64,000 bases of DNA from JAOUGY01 sp963825585 (GCA_963825585.1 CAWGTX010000009.1:434001-498000), one strand, 5' to 3'. Numbered from the stretch's first letter, positions 53,951-63,426 are shown. Numbers and translations are program-made. Notes: a model not told the origin generated them from the letters alone.

Positions 53951-54434
53951 TCACGCACTCCGGGAAACGAGCTGCAGGGTGGGAAGCGTGGTCTGGTGCG
54001 GACGGTCCGCCTCTGCGGCTGCGATCCACCGCGAGATGTCGAAGCGGAACATCGTGCCGAGAGGACTGCTTCGCTCGGCGAAACGGATGCGGACTTCGGT
54101 GTTTCGCCGGAGCATCCTGATGGTGTGATCGATGGCGCGGTGGGCGAAGGCCTCCACGCGCCGCGTGCCGAGGCGCCGGCCAGCATGAGTGATGCCGCGA
54201 AGTCGATGTCGGCCACCGGTGACTCGAGGGCGCGAAGCCACAGCTCCGGGTCGATCCCCCCGCCGGTGGCGGGAACACATGAGTCCCCGTCGAGCAGACC
54301 AAAAACGGCGCGACCCTCGTGGAAGAACAGCGTTCCCGCCGATCGTTCCCCGACCACCTCGAGAGCACCAGTGACACGGTGGTCCGCGACCCACGTGAGT
54401 GCTTCGACGAACGTCGATCCCGATGGCTTTGTCA
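53951..54434 (-). pseudogene. Frameshifted DUF4388-like protein
   Basis: ATG at 54434 with GGAAGG upstream. The first part reads MTKPSGSTFVEALTWVADHR, then GALEVVGERSAGTLFFHEGRAVFGLLDGD and DFAASLMLAGASAR, like DUF4388 signalling domains. After about residue 90 the homology-like text continues only in the -1 frame: RRVEAFAHRAIDHTIRMLRR, then RIRFAERSSPLGTMFRFDIS to the stop at 53951. Either one base is lost near 54170-54190 (inactivation or assembly error), or ribosomes shift there. It lies between the two riboswitch-antiporter units. The 130 bp upstream of it hold nothing I can name. Confidence 0.65.
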
Positions 54435-54564
54435 TGTGAAACCTTCCTGAGCTGCCGTCCTCACATGCTTCGGCACATTGGTCGTGCTCGGCGCAGGATG
54501 GACTCGAACCCGCCACGAGGGACTAGTCACCGCCAACGCCGCCTCGTAGCGGCCACATCGTGAG

Positions 54565-55641
54565 TCAGGTCACCGGGATCTTCGGGCGTGACTGGCGAAC
54601 CGTCGCAACGATGGTGATGACCGTCAATGGGACCACGAAGCGGAACATCGCCTGAGAGTACGTTTCGAGGGCGTCGTGTTCGGATGCCTGGAGGATCAGG
54701 TACACGGTGTAGGCGACGTAGTACCCGAGGAAGACGGCGCCTTCCCAGCGGGCGATGAGGTGTCCGGTGAGGAAGATGGGAAGGCATGCGACTGCCACCG
54801 CCAGCATGAACGGGATGTCGAAGTCGATGGCACTCTGAGCCACGGGGATCCCGTCGGGTGCCACGATCGAGCTGAGACCCAACACCGCCAACACGTTGAA
54901 GATGTTGGATCCGACCACGTTCCCGACCGCGATGTCGTGTTCCCCGCGGATGGCGGCCATGACCGAGGTGGCGACCTCGGGAAGCGACGTGCCCGCCGCT
55001 ACCAGGGTGAGCCCGATCACCAGTTCACTCACGCCGAATGCCTCGGCTGCGGTCACCGCCGCCTGCAGCAACAGGTCCGAGCCGAGCACCAGCATCCCGA
55101 GTCCGGCAGCGATCAACGCCAGGTTCAAGGGGAGCGGTGTCGTCTTCGGTCCGTACTCCTCGTCGAACTCCGCCGTCGCCTCGCTGGTCTCCCGGCGGCT
55201 CTTGCGGATCAGGACCACGACATACACCAGGATCAGGCCGAACAGCACGATGCCATCGAATCGGCCCAGGCTGCCGTCCAAGCCGAGCACGAAGAGCAGA
55301 ACCGAGGCCCCGATCATGATGGGCACGTCGAAACGGACGAGCTGCGATTTGACGACCAGGGGCACGATCAGCGCCGAAATCCCCAGGATGAAGAGGACGT
55401 TGAAGATGTTCGAGCCGACCACGTTGCCGATGGCGATGTCGGCGTCGCCGCCGAACGCCGAGCCGACGCTGACTGCCAGTTCGGGGGAGCTGGTGCCGAA
55501 CGCAACCACGGTGAGCCCTATCACCAAAGGCGAGATACCGAATGAAGCGGCCAGGCGGGAGGCGCCCTTGACCAACAACTCGGCGCCCGCCACCAGAAGC
55601 GCCAGCCCACCGAAGAAGAAGAGGAATTCGATCACGCCCAT
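54565..55641 (-). CDS. CaCA-family cation antiporter, YrbG type, copy 2
   Basis: 358 residues, same length and layout as copy 1. Alpha repeats GTSSPELAVSVGSAFGGDADIAIGNVVGSNIFNVLFILG and GTSLPEVATSVMAAIRGEHDIAVGNVVGSNIFNVLAVLG. Differences cluster in the central loop (ETSEATAEFDEEYGPKT against ETAEVVAEFEAEYSETS). A gene duplication that kept its riboswitch: two exporters under the same ion signal. Confidence 0.93.
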   Translation of the reverse strand: MGVIEFLFFFGGLALLVAGAELLVKGASRLAASFGISPLVIGLTVVAFGTSSPELAVSVGSAFGGDADIAIGNVVGSNIFNVLFILGISALIVPLVVKSQLVRFDVPIMIGASVLLFVLGLDGSLGRFDGIVLFGLILVYVVVLIRKSRRETSEATAEFDEEYGPKTTPLPLNLALIAAGLGMLVLGSDLLLQAAVTAAEAFGVSELVIGLTLVAAGTSLPEVATSVMAAIRGEHDIAVGNVVGSNIFNVLAVLGLSSIVAPDGIPVAQSAIDFDIPFMLAVAVACLPIFLTGHLIARWEGAVFLGYYVAYTVYLILQASEHDALETYSQAMFRFVVPLTVITIVATVRQSRPKIPVT

Positions 55642-55696
55642 CGCTGGACCCTATCGGGGTGCGCGAACATCGACATGGTGGTGTCCTCCGAATCTC

Positions 55697-55802
55697 CAGG
55701 GTTGGAGCCGGAGGTCTCTCTCACCGGGCCGGCCGGCGGCACCACCGAGGGACGGGTCCCTGTGCTGACGATGGTGCCTGTCGAGGTACTCCCCTCAGGC
55801 GT
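55697..55802 (-). promoter_or_regulatory. yybP-ykoY-type Mn2+ riboswitch, copy 2
   Basis: Nearly identical to copy 1 through the core (GGGGAGTA, CGTCAGC, GGTGGTGCCGCCGGCC, AGAGACCTCCGGC), with one GC-richer hairpin (CCGGGCCGGCCGG in place of the TTT-interrupted one). The antiporter start is 56 nt downstream. A TATCGT box (55812-55817, minus) may be the -10. Confidence 0.85.
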
Positions 55803-55905
55803 GGACCGGTCACGATAGCGCCCTCCAGGCCGAGCGGGGACTGAGCACCCTCGCCAGGAGCCAGGGGCGGGCGGCGCGGAGCGCAATCTCGCTCGTGGCT
55901 CGCCT

Positions 55906-56880
55906 CTACGTGACCACCACCACCTTGCCGGTGGCGGTGCGGTCGGCCAGGGCGGTGAGCGCCTTCCCGGCCTGTTCGAGAGGAAACGTCATCGACACGT
56001 GGGGGTCGATCGAGCCCTCGACCGCCAACCGGAAGATATGGTCGAAGTTGGCCCGATTCGCAGCCGGGTCACGCCGGGCGAAGTCGCCCCAGAAGACGCC
56101 AACGATCGAACAGCCTTTGAGGAGCGGCAGATTCATGGGAGCCTGCGGAATGGTCCCCGAGGCGAACCCGATCACCAGGATCCGCCCCTCCCACGCCACG
56201 CACCTCAGGGCCTCCAGGAAGACATCCCCGCCCACCGGTTCGTAGATGACGTCGGCGCCACGTCCCCCGGTGAGTTCCTTGACCCGATCTTTCATCGACT
56301 CCGTCGAGTAGACGATCGTTTCGTCGGCTCCCAGCCGTCGGGCGACCTCGGCCTTCTCCTCGGTCCCGACCGCGGCGATCACGCGGGCGCCCATCGCGGC
56401 GCCGAGTTGTAGGGCGGCGGAGCCGACACCTCCGGCGGCGCCGGTAACCAGCAGCGTCTCACCTGCCTGAAGCCGCGCACGGTCCACCAGTGCGTGATAC
56501 GACGTGCCATAGGTCATCGCGACAGCCGCGGCCTTCTCCCAGCCCAACTCGTCGGGGATCCGAAAGGCGTTCGTCTCGGGCACGATGAACTGCTCGGCCA
56601 TGGCTCCATGTGACGAGAATCCGATCACCCGGTCCCCGGGCGCCACCGCGGTGACCGCGTCGCCGACTTCGAGCACCGTGCCCGCCGCTTCTGCGCCCGG
56701 CGAGAACGGCAGCTCCGGTCGAAACTGGTAGAGCCCCTGGATGATGAGCAGGTCGGGGAAGTTCACGCCGACGGCGGCCACCCCGATTCGAACCTGACCT
56801 GCCCCGATCCCGGGTTCGGGGGCATCCTCCAACTGGAGTGCCTCGATGCCGCCCAACTCGTGCACCACCATCGCCTTCAT
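55906..56880 (-). CDS. NADPH:quinone oxidoreductase, zinc-less MDR family
   Basis: 324 residues. QOR/QorA-type medium-chain reductase: substrate domain starting MKAMVVHELGGIEALQLEDAP, VGVNFPDLLIIQGLYQFRPELPFSPGAEAAGTV, then the Rossmann loop LLVTGAAGGVGSAALQLGAAMGARVIAAVG. No zinc-binding Cys/His set. Reduces quinones or enoyl carbonyls with NADPH. GGAG 6-8 nt before the ATG. Confidence 0.92.
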   Translation of the reverse strand: MKAMVVHELGGIEALQLEDAPEPGIGAGQVRIGVAAVGVNFPDLLIIQGLYQFRPELPFSPGAEAAGTVLEVGDAVTAVAPGDRVIGFSSHGAMAEQFIVPETNAFRIPDELGWEKAAAVAMTYGTSYHALVDRARLQAGETLLVTGAAGGVGSAALQLGAAMGARVIAAVGTEEKAEVARRLGADETIVYSTESMKDRVKELTGGRGADVIYEPVGGDVFLEALRCVAWEGRILVIGFASGTIPQAPMNLPLLKGCSIVGVFWGDFARRDPAANRANFDHIFRLAVEGSIDPHVSMTFPLEQAGKALTALADRTATGKVVVVT

Positions 56881-56908
56881 CGGTGTCTCCAGAGCATGGG
56901 TCAGACTC

Positions 56909-57060
56909 TATTCGGAGGAAGGCGGAGGAAGGCGGAGGAAGGCGGAGGAAGGCCGAGGCCCGGGAGCGACTGACGAAAGGGGACGGCCCACGAGGGCAGG
57001 GGAGGCGAGGGGCGGATCGCGATTTGCTTTGTGCAGGAGGTGCACCTCGTCGCTCGTCGC
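56909..57060. repeat. Decamer GGAGGAAGGC repeats and GCTCGTC heptads
   Basis: GGAGGAAGGC occurs four times in perfect tandem (from 56915), the reverse complement of the CTCCGCCTTC decads at 30045-30075. A TCGCTCG tract follows at 57049-57065. Non-coding. Confidence 0.8.
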
Positions 57061-57064
57061 TCGC

Positions 57065-57346
57065 TCACGCCGTCCAACCGAAGAGGGCTGATCCGGCGGT
57101 CACGTAGGCCCACCAGAAGGCCAGCACGCCCGGGATGGCGACGAGGCTGGCGAGCGGCCTCCGGAGGGCCAACCTCGCTGTGAGAGCGAGCCCGAACCCC
57201 CAACACGTCATGAGCACGATGAGACCGGTGATGGGCATCACCAGTCCGGACACGACATACGGGAAGAAGCCGGTCAGCACGTAGACACCGAGGGTGACCA
57301 TCCCCACCCAGCGGTGCGGGGGCGGCGGTGTCGACTCGTCGGTCAT
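57065..57346 (-). CDS. Small membrane protein, three to four helices
   Basis: About 93 residues: a Pro-rich N-terminus (ESTPPPPHRW), then hydrophobic helices MVTLGVYVLTGFFPYVVSGLVM, ITGLIVLMTCWGFGLALTARL and LASLVAIPGVLAFWWAYVTAG. I do not recognise the family. Start 57346 or 57358; neither has a Shine-Dalgarno. Confidence 0.55.
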   Translation of the reverse strand: MTDESTPPPPHRWVGMVTLGVYVLTGFFPYVVSGLVMPITGLIVLMTCWGFGLALTARLALRRPLASLVAIPGVLAFWWAYVTAGSALFGWTA

Positions 57347-57389
57347 GGGTTCATTCAAGTCGACCGCGATCAGGGCGGAGGACTCAGGA

Positions 57390-57466
57390 ACTTGTGAGGC
57401 CAGCTGCCAGCTGCCAGTGCCAGCCAGAATGGCTCGATGCTCGTCGCTCGACTTCCTACGCCTTCT
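57390..57466. repeat. Heptanucleotide repeat tract, copy 7 (same string as copy 1)
   Basis: CAGCTGCCAGCTGCCAGTGCCAGCCAGAATGGC-CTCGATGCTCGTCGC class motifs, closely matching 2830-2870. The longest sequence shared between two of the dispersed tracts. Confidence 0.75.
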
Positions 57467-59494
57467 TCAGCTCAAACCCATCTGTTCCAGCACGAACGCC
57501 AACACGAACGCCTCGTCCTTCCAGGCGTTGTACCGACCCGACGGGCCGGCGTGGCCGGCGCCCATCTCGGTCTTGAGCAGCAGGGGGCCACGATGGCGCG
57601 ACACCGACCGCATCTTGGCCACCCACTTGGCGGGCTCCCAGTAGGCGACCCGGGGGTCGTTGAGCCCAGCCGTCACCAGCATGGCGGGATACTCGACCGC
57701 GGCGGTGTTGTCGTACGGGGAGTAGGCGAGCATCCAGCGGTAGTCCGCTTCCTGGTTCGGGTTACCCCACTCCTCCCACTCGATCACGGTGAGCGGGATG
57801 GTGTCGTCGATCATGGTGTTGATCACGTCGACGAACGGCACCTCGGCGACAACCGCCTTGAACAGCTCGGGACGCATGGTGGTGACCGCTCCCATGAGCA
57901 GTCCCCCTGCCGACCCGCCGCGGATCACCAGGTGGTCGCTGTCGGTCCAACCCTCGGCGATCAGATGCTCGGCGCAGGCGATGAAGTCGGTGAAGGTGTT
58001 GACCTTCTTGGACATCTTGCCGTCCTCGTACCAGATCCGACCCATCTCGCCGCCGCCACGCGGATGGGCGAGAGCGAACACGGCGCCCCGGTCGAGCAGC
58101 GACAGCCGGCCGGCCGAGAACCAGGGGTCCATGGTCGCCTCGTAGGAGCCGTATCCGTACAGCAGCACCGGTACCGAACCGCTCCGGTCCAGGTCGGCCC
58201 GGTGCACCACCGACATGGGTACCAGGGTGCCGTCGGGCGCCGGTGCCCACACCCGTTGCGAGACGTAGTCGGCGCGGTCGTATCCGCCCAGCACCGGCGT
58301 CTCCTTGACGAGGGTATGGGTGCCGTTCAACAGGTCCACGTCGATGACCCGGGCCGGCGTGACGAGGGATTGGTATGAGATCCGAAGGGTGGTGGTGTCG
58401 TACTCCAGGTTGCGACCGGCACCTACGGAGTAGACCGGCTCGTCGAAGTCCAGGTCGAAGGCCTCGCCGGCGTCGGGGATGACGGTGAGGGATGTCAACC
58501 CGTCCCGGCGCCCCGCAACGATCACATGCCCGGCCAGCGCCATGACGCCGCTCACCTTGCGGGACGGGTCGTGGGCGATCAACTCGACGCTGTCTGAGGG
58601 GTCGCCGACCGTCACCGACAGCAGACGTCCGTTGAGGGCGTCCTGATTGGTCACCACCAACCAGTGGCCATCCTTGTGGTCGGCCGAGTACTCGACGCCG
58701 TGGAGCCGGGGGAGTACATCTCGAAACGCCCCTGTCGGATCGGATGCGTCGAGGTACCGGACATCGCTGGTCATCTGGCTCCCGGCGCCCACCAGGATGT
58801 AGCGGTCGTCCTGGCTCGTTCCGACGCCGAGGAACATCCGCTCGTCGGGCTCGTGGACGGCCACCTGGTCCTCGGCCTGGTCGGTCCCGAGCCGATGGCG
58901 CCAGACCGTGTCCGGGCGGTGTGCCGCGTCGATCGTGGTGTAGAACAGGTAGGCGCCATCGGCCGACCATGCCGCCGAGTAGTACGTCTTCACGATCTCG
59001 TCGACCAGGTCCGAACCCGAATCGAGGTCGCGGATCCGGATGGTGAACTCCTCGCTGCCGTCGGTGTTGACCGAGTAGGCCACCAGGCGATGGTCGGGGG
59101 AGACGGCGAAGACACCCATCTGGAAGAAATCGTGTCCTTCCGCCAGTGCGTTGGCGTCGATCAGGACCTGCTCGTCGCCATCCGGTTCGCCCTTCATCCG
59201 GACGTACGTGGCGTACTGCTTGCCCTCCTCGGTCCGCGTGGCGTACCACCAGTCACCTTTTCGGGCAGGCGCAGACAGGTCCGTCTCCTGGACCCGGCCC
59301 TTGATCTCCTGGAAGATCGCCTCGCGCAGGTCGGCGAGATGCGCCGTGACCTCTTTGGTGTGGTCGTTCTCCGCTTCCAGATAGGCGAGCGTGTCGGGGT
59401 CCTCCCGATCGCGCAGCCAGCCGTACTCGTCGATCGCCTCCTCACCATGCAGCGACCGAACGACAGGAACCTTCTTCGCGACAGGTGGAGTCAT
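57467..59494 (-). CDS. ptrB: Prolyl oligopeptidase family, oligopeptidase B type (S9A)
   Basis: 675 residues, beta-propeller plus alpha/beta-hydrolase. Cleaves short peptides after Arg/Lys in the cytoplasm. Motifs: LSLLDRGAVFALAHPRGGGEMGRIWYEDGK, the nucleophile IRGGSAGGLLMGAV, Asp in GLNDPRVAYWEPAKW and His in MGAGHAGPSGRY. TACTCT (59502-59507, minus) lies 7 nt before the ATG and no Shine-Dalgarno is present: leaderless. Confidence 0.93.
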   Translation of the reverse strand: MTPPVAKKVPVVRSLHGEEAIDEYGWLRDREDPDTLAYLEAENDHTKEVTAHLADLREAIFQEIKGRVQETDLSAPARKGDWWYATRTEEGKQYATYVRMKGEPDGDEQVLIDANALAEGHDFFQMGVFAVSPDHRLVAYSVNTDGSEEFTIRIRDLDSGSDLVDEIVKTYYSAAWSADGAYLFYTTIDAAHRPDTVWRHRLGTDQAEDQVAVHEPDERMFLGVGTSQDDRYILVGAGSQMTSDVRYLDASDPTGAFRDVLPRLHGVEYSADHKDGHWLVVTNQDALNGRLLSVTVGDPSDSVELIAHDPSRKVSGVMALAGHVIVAGRRDGLTSLTVIPDAGEAFDLDFDEPVYSVGAGRNLEYDTTTLRISYQSLVTPARVIDVDLLNGTHTLVKETPVLGGYDRADYVSQRVWAPAPDGTLVPMSVVHRADLDRSGSVPVLLYGYGSYEATMDPWFSAGRLSLLDRGAVFALAHPRGGGEMGRIWYEDGKMSKKVNTFTDFIACAEHLIAEGWTDSDHLVIRGGSAGGLLMGAVTTMRPELFKAVVAEVPFVDVINTMIDDTIPLTVIEWEEWGNPNQEADYRWMLAYSPYDNTAAVEYPAMLVTAGLNDPRVAYWEPAKWVAKMRSVSRHRGPLLLKTEMGAGHAGPSGRYNAWKDEAFVLAFVLEQMGLS

Positions 59495-59504
59495 GCGGGG
59501 AAGA

Positions 59505-59640
59505 GTAGAACGGAGGAGCGAGGAGCGAGGAGCCAGGCAGGAGAGAGAGCCGGCAGGAGGCAGGAGGCGAGATGCAGGATGGACGAAGCCGTCGTCGACG
59601 ATTCAGTCGCACCAGGCGTTTTCGGGTCTCCGGCTCCCGG
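59505..59640. repeat. Heptanucleotide repeat tract, copy 8
   Basis: GAGGAGC heptads (three or more from 59513) passing into GGCAGGA/GGCAGGAGGC units and then CTCCGG/GTCTCCGG repeats near 59622-59650. Lies between ptrB and glcF. Confidence 0.75.
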
Positions 59641-59649
59641 TCTCCGGCC

Positions 59650-60888
59650 TCATGTCTTCCTGAGTCCTCCGCCTTCCCGCTCGAGTCGTTCCCAATACAG
59701 CTCCACCGGGTGGGCCACCCGATGGTCCGAGTCGAGGTGCGCTCTGAGCTGCATCTCGCAGCCCGGGTTGGCGGAGGCGACGATGAGGCAGGCGGTGGCG
59801 GTCACCTGAGAGGCCTTCTGGGTGCCGAGTTGCGCCGACGTGGCGGGGTTGAGTACCGAGTAGACGCCGGCCGCTCCACAGCACATCCCGTCGGGATCGG
59901 TCTCCACCGGGGTATACCCGGCGGCCGCCACGATCCGGCGCGGCTGGGCGGTGATGCGTTGGGCATGCCGCAGGTGGCACGGGTCCTGGATGGCAACGCG
60001 TTCCCCGTTGGTCGTCAGGGTGGGCAGCGAGCCGTCGGCGATGAGCGAGGCGATCAGCTCGGTGACGTCCACCACGCGGGTGCCGTAGTCGCCCGCCCGG
60101 TCGTCCCAGTGGGCGTACTCCTTCAGATGGGCGGTGCAGCCGGCCGAATCCGACACGATCATGTCCACTCCGGCGAAGGCGTCGACGTTGCGGGCGGCAA
60201 ACCGTCGGGCGTCATCGGCATGACCGTCGTGCGCGGCGAGGGCGCCACAGCAGGTCTGTGACTCCGGCACCACAACCCGGTACCCGGCCTGTGCCAGCAG
60301 GCCCACGGTGGCGTCGTGCACCTGCCCGAACCAGGCGTCCATCACACAGCCGGAGAGCAGTGCCACCGTGCCCTTGGGAGTGGTCGCCGGCTCCACGGTG
60401 CGCCCCACCCAGGAACGGCGACCGGAAAGCGGCCGCAGGCCGGCCAGGCCTCGACGGGCGAAACCGGGCAGCACGCCTGCGATGGGGAGACGTTGGGCGA
60501 CGGCCGCCGCCCTGGTGACCAGAGAGACACCGGTTCGCCAGCCGAGCGCGCGACCCAACAGGATCCGGCGACCGCGGCGGGCAGTCGAAGGTCGCTGGGC
60601 GGCGAGCTCGGTTCGGGCTCCCTCGAACAGCCGCCCGTATGGGACGAGGCTGGGACAGGCGCCCTCGCATGCCCGGCACCCGAGACAGAAGGAGATGGCC
60701 TCGTCGAACGCCTCGTCCACTGTGGTGATACCCGCCAGCACGGCGTTCATGGCGGCGATACGGCCACGCGGCGACGCCGACTCCCGCTTGGTGAGACGAT
60801 AGGTGGGGCAGTAGGGGAGGCATAGACCGCATTGAACGCACTGCGACAGGTCACCGGGCGTTGGCGCATCAGGTGTCACGTACCCCAT
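59650..60888 (-). CDS. glcF: Glycolate oxidase iron-sulfur subunit GlcF
   Basis: 412 residues. Two [4Fe-4S] motifs, CVQCGLCLPYCPTY (about 17-30) and CLGCRACEGACPS (about 70-82), then two CCG domains (CCGALAAHDGHADDARRFAARN and CCGAAGVYSVLNP). Carries electrons from GlcD/GlcE to the quinone pool. Starts in a TGATG overlap with the glcE stop, the last gene of the operon. Confidence 0.93.
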   Translation of the reverse strand: MGYVTPDAPTPGDLSQCVQCGLCLPYCPTYRLTKRESASPRGRIAAMNAVLAGITTVDEAFDEAISFCLGCRACEGACPSLVPYGRLFEGARTELAAQRPSTARRGRRILLGRALGWRTGVSLVTRAAAVAQRLPIAGVLPGFARRGLAGLRPLSGRRSWVGRTVEPATTPKGTVALLSGCVMDAWFGQVHDATVGLLAQAGYRVVVPESQTCCGALAAHDGHADDARRFAARNVDAFAGVDMIVSDSAGCTAHLKEYAHWDDRAGDYGTRVVDVTELIASLIADGSLPTLTTNGERVAIQDPCHLRHAQRITAQPRRIVAAAGYTPVETDPDGMCCGAAGVYSVLNPATSAQLGTQKASQVTATACLIVASANPGCEMQLRAHLDSDHRVAHPVELYWERLEREGGGLRKT

Positions 60889-62000
60889 CAGATGCTCCCC
60901 GGCAGCCGGCCCGGGTTCAGTATCCGGAGGGGGTCGAAGGCGGCGATCAGGCGCCGTTGCAGTTCCAACCCGGGAGGGTCCGAGCCCCACGGATCGATGT
61001 CGAGGCCTGCCGGTGCCTTCACCACGACCATTGCCCCACCCTCACCCTCCGCCCAGGTGCGCAGCGCACTCATCCGATCCGGCTCCGGCTCGATGACGGT
61101 CACCACCTCGCCGACTCCGTGCTGTGCCACGAATGGCCCCGCTCCAATGAGGCGTTCGACGGCAGCGGCGGTGCGTGCGGGAGGGACCCTGATCGACACC
61201 ACCGCGTCGCCGTCGGGCGTCTCCGGCCAGGCGAAACCCGGTCGTGCCTCACCGCCCAATGCCCGGGCCTGCGACGCCACCTCGGCTTCGGTGCCTTGCA
61301 GGTAGGCGAACGACCCTTCTCTGGTCTGCAGCACCGCGGCGGGCCGGTAGGCGGTCCGCCACGCCGCAGTGGGGTCGGCGACCGCAACGGTGGCTTCCAC
61401 GTCCGGGATGGGCCACAACTTGAGGCAGACGGAGGTGACGACGCCGATCGAGCCGAACGACCCGGTCACGAGACGGGGAAGGTCGTAGCCCGAGACGTTC
61501 TTCACGACACGTCCACCGCCGGTCACCCGGCGGCCGTCGCCGGTGACGACCGTAACCTGCAGCACCCGGTCTCGGGTCGGCCCGAACCGGGCGCGGCGAT
61601 AGCCGGACACTCCGGCGGCGATCACCCCTCCGATGGTGGCGTCCGGCTGGGTCTCCGGGAGCAGGGCGGTCTGGCGTCGTTCGGACAGCAGCGACTCCAT
61701 TGCGCCCAACGTGACGCCGCTCTCCACCACCACCGTGAGATCGTCGGGCTCCCAGTCGATCACCCGGGCGAGGCCGGCGGTCGAGAGCACGACTTCGGGG
61801 TGGACGGCGTGCCCGATGCCTTGGTGGGTGCCCGCTCCCCACACGAGCACCGGGGCGCGCTCGTCGGTGGCTGCTTCGAGGACCGCCGCCACTGCGTCGG
61901 GCGTGGTCGGGGAGAAGACGTGGCCGGCGACCGGGAGGCGGGCGGCCACATCCGGAGGCGCCTGTTCGAGGTCGGAGAGACGGCGGGTGGTGAGGCTCAC
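60888..62000 (-). CDS. glcE: FAD-binding subunit GlcE
   Basis: 370 residues. FAD-binding PCMH domain (VLVWGAGTHQGIGH, DLTVVVESGVTLGAM, TIGGVIAAGVSGYRRARFG, VVKNVSGYDLPRLVTGSFGSIGVV) shorter than GlcD, as in GlcE. The GTG at 62000 lies 4 nt beyond the glcD stop; the frame is open further upstream but only inside glcD. Confidence 0.9.
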   Translation of the reverse strand: MSLTTRRLSDLEQAPPDVAARLPVAGHVFSPTTPDAVAAVLEAATDERAPVLVWGAGTHQGIGHAVHPEVVLSTAGLARVIDWEPDDLTVVVESGVTLGAMESLLSERRQTALLPETQPDATIGGVIAAGVSGYRRARFGPTRDRVLQVTVVTGDGRRVTGGGRVVKNVSGYDLPRLVTGSFGSIGVVTSVCLKLWPIPDVEATVAVADPTAAWRTAYRPAAVLQTREGSFAYLQGTEAEVASQARALGGEARPGFAWPETPDGDAVVSIRVPPARTAAAVERLIGAGPFVAQHGVGEVVTVIEPEPDRMSALRTWAEGEGGAMVVVKAPAGLDIDPWGSDPPGLELQRRLIAAFDPLRILNPGRLPGSI

Positions 62001-62004
62001 GTCG

Positions 62005-63426
62005 TCACACCCAGGTGCCCTCGGGGATGGGGCGGCCGAAGTCGAAGCAGCGCGAGCCCTGGGGAAGCACCTTGTCGGGGTTGAAACGACCGTCGGGGTC
62101 GAACGCCTCCTTGATGCGTGCCTGGGCGTCGAGGTCATGGGGTGTGAAGAGCAGCGGCATCAGGTCCCGTTTCTCCTGGCCGATGCCGTGCTCGCCCGAC
62201 AGCACCCCGCCGTTGTGGACACACACCTCCACCAACTCTTCGGCGGCGGAGCGCACCGTGTCGAAGGCACCCGGAACCGATCCGTCGAAGGCCATGATCG
62301 GGTGGAGGTTGCCGTCGCCGGCGTGGAACACGTTGAGCATGGTGATGCCGTACTTCTCTGCGATGCGATAGACCTCGTTCATCGTCTCGACCAGGCGGGT
62401 GCGGGGCACCACCGTGTCGTGCAGGTAGTAGTTGGGCGCCGCCTGCGCCACGGCGCCGAACGCCGACTTCCGGGCCTTCCACAGGATCGCCCGCTCTGCT
62501 TCGTCGGCGGCAAGGCGTACCGAGACCGCGCGGTGTACGCCGGCCAGGCGCTCGACCACCGCCGCTTCGGCGGCGACGGCGGCTTCGTCGCCGGTGACCT
62601 CTGCGAGCAGAATCGCGGCGGCGTCCACCGGCAGCCCGGCGTGCAGCCAGTTCTCGACCGCCCGGGTCATGAGCTGGTCCATCATCTCGAGGGCGGCGGG
62701 GATGATCCCGGCGGCGATGATGTCGGTCACCGTGGCGGCGGCATCCTCCACGGTGTCGAAGGCGGCCAGGATGGTCCGCACGGCCGGCGGATTCGGGGTC
62801 AGCTTCACGAGGACCCGGGTGACGATTCCAAGCGTTCCCTCGGAGCCAACCAGGATTCCGCGCAGGTCGAGGCCGATAGGGTCCGGTGCCGCCCCGCTCA
62901 CGGTGAGCACCGAGCCACCGGCCAGCACCACCTCGAGACCGAGAACGTGGTTGACGGTCGAGCCCTCCGCCAGGCAGTGGGGACCACCCGAGTTGTTGGC
63001 GACGTTGCCGCCCACGGTGCACGCCTGCTGCGACGAAGGGTCGGGTGCGAAGTGAAGCCCGTGGGGCCCTGTGTGCCGTGACAGGTCGAGGTTGATGACG
63101 CCGGGACCCACCCAGGCCGTGCGGTTGTCGAGGTCGACGTCTTCGATGGTGTTCATCAGGGCGGTGGACACCACCACGGCCCCGTTCAGTGGGACCGCCC
63201 CGCCGGCCAGGCCGGTGCCCGCTCCCCGCGGCACGATCGGTACCCCATGGTGCTCGGCGATCCGCACCACCTCCGCCACCTCGGCGGTGGAGGTGGGCAT
63301 CGCCACCATCGACGCCTCGCCGTGGTAGACCCCGGCATCGGTCCCGTACAGGTGCCGGTCGAGGGCACCGGCGAGCACGCGCTCGGCCCCGAGGACGGTG
63401 CGCAGATCCTCGAGAAGGCTGCTCAC
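62005..63426 (-). CDS. glcD: FAD-linked oxidase, glycolate/D-lactate dehydrogenase GlcD
   Basis: 473 residues. FAD-binding motifs VPIVPRGAGTGLAGGAVPLNGAVVV and VGGNVANNSGGPHCLAEGSTVNHVLG, and the metal/substrate C-terminal part with VFHAGDGNLHPIMAF and GVLSGEHGIGQEKRD. Oxidises glycolate, D-lactate or another 2-hydroxyacid; the family does not settle which. GTG start, 13 nt after the upstream dehydrogenase stop. Confidence 0.93.
   Translation of the reverse strand: MSSLLEDLRTVLGAERVLAGALDRHLYGTDAGVYHGEASMVAMPTSTAEVAEVVRIAEHHGVPIVPRGAGTGLAGGAVPLNGAVVVSTALMNTIEDVDLDNRTAWVGPGVINLDLSRHTGPHGLHFAPDPSSQQACTVGGNVANNSGGPHCLAEGSTVNHVLGLEVVLAGGSVLTVSGAAPDPIGLDLRGILVGSEGTLGIVTRVLVKLTPNPPAVRTILAAFDTVEDAAATVTDIIAAGIIPAALEMMDQLMTRAVENWLHAGLPVDAAAILLAEVTGDEAAVAAEAAVVERLAGVHRAVSVRLAADEAERAILWKARKSAFGAVAQAAPNYYLHDTVVPRTRLVETMNEVYRIAEKYGITMLNVFHAGDGNLHPIMAFDGSVPGAFDTVRSAAEELVEVCVHNGGVLSGEHGIGQEKRDLMPLLFTPHDLDAQARIKEAFDPDGRFNPDKVLPQGSRCFDFGRPIPEGTWV

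Noticed and set aside
54495..54560. tRNA gene on the minus strand (GGTTCGAGTCC resembles a T-arm)
   Set aside because: The T-stem does not pair, no anticodon arm can be drawn and the only acceptor-like pairing gives about 53 nt; at best a chance match or remnant.
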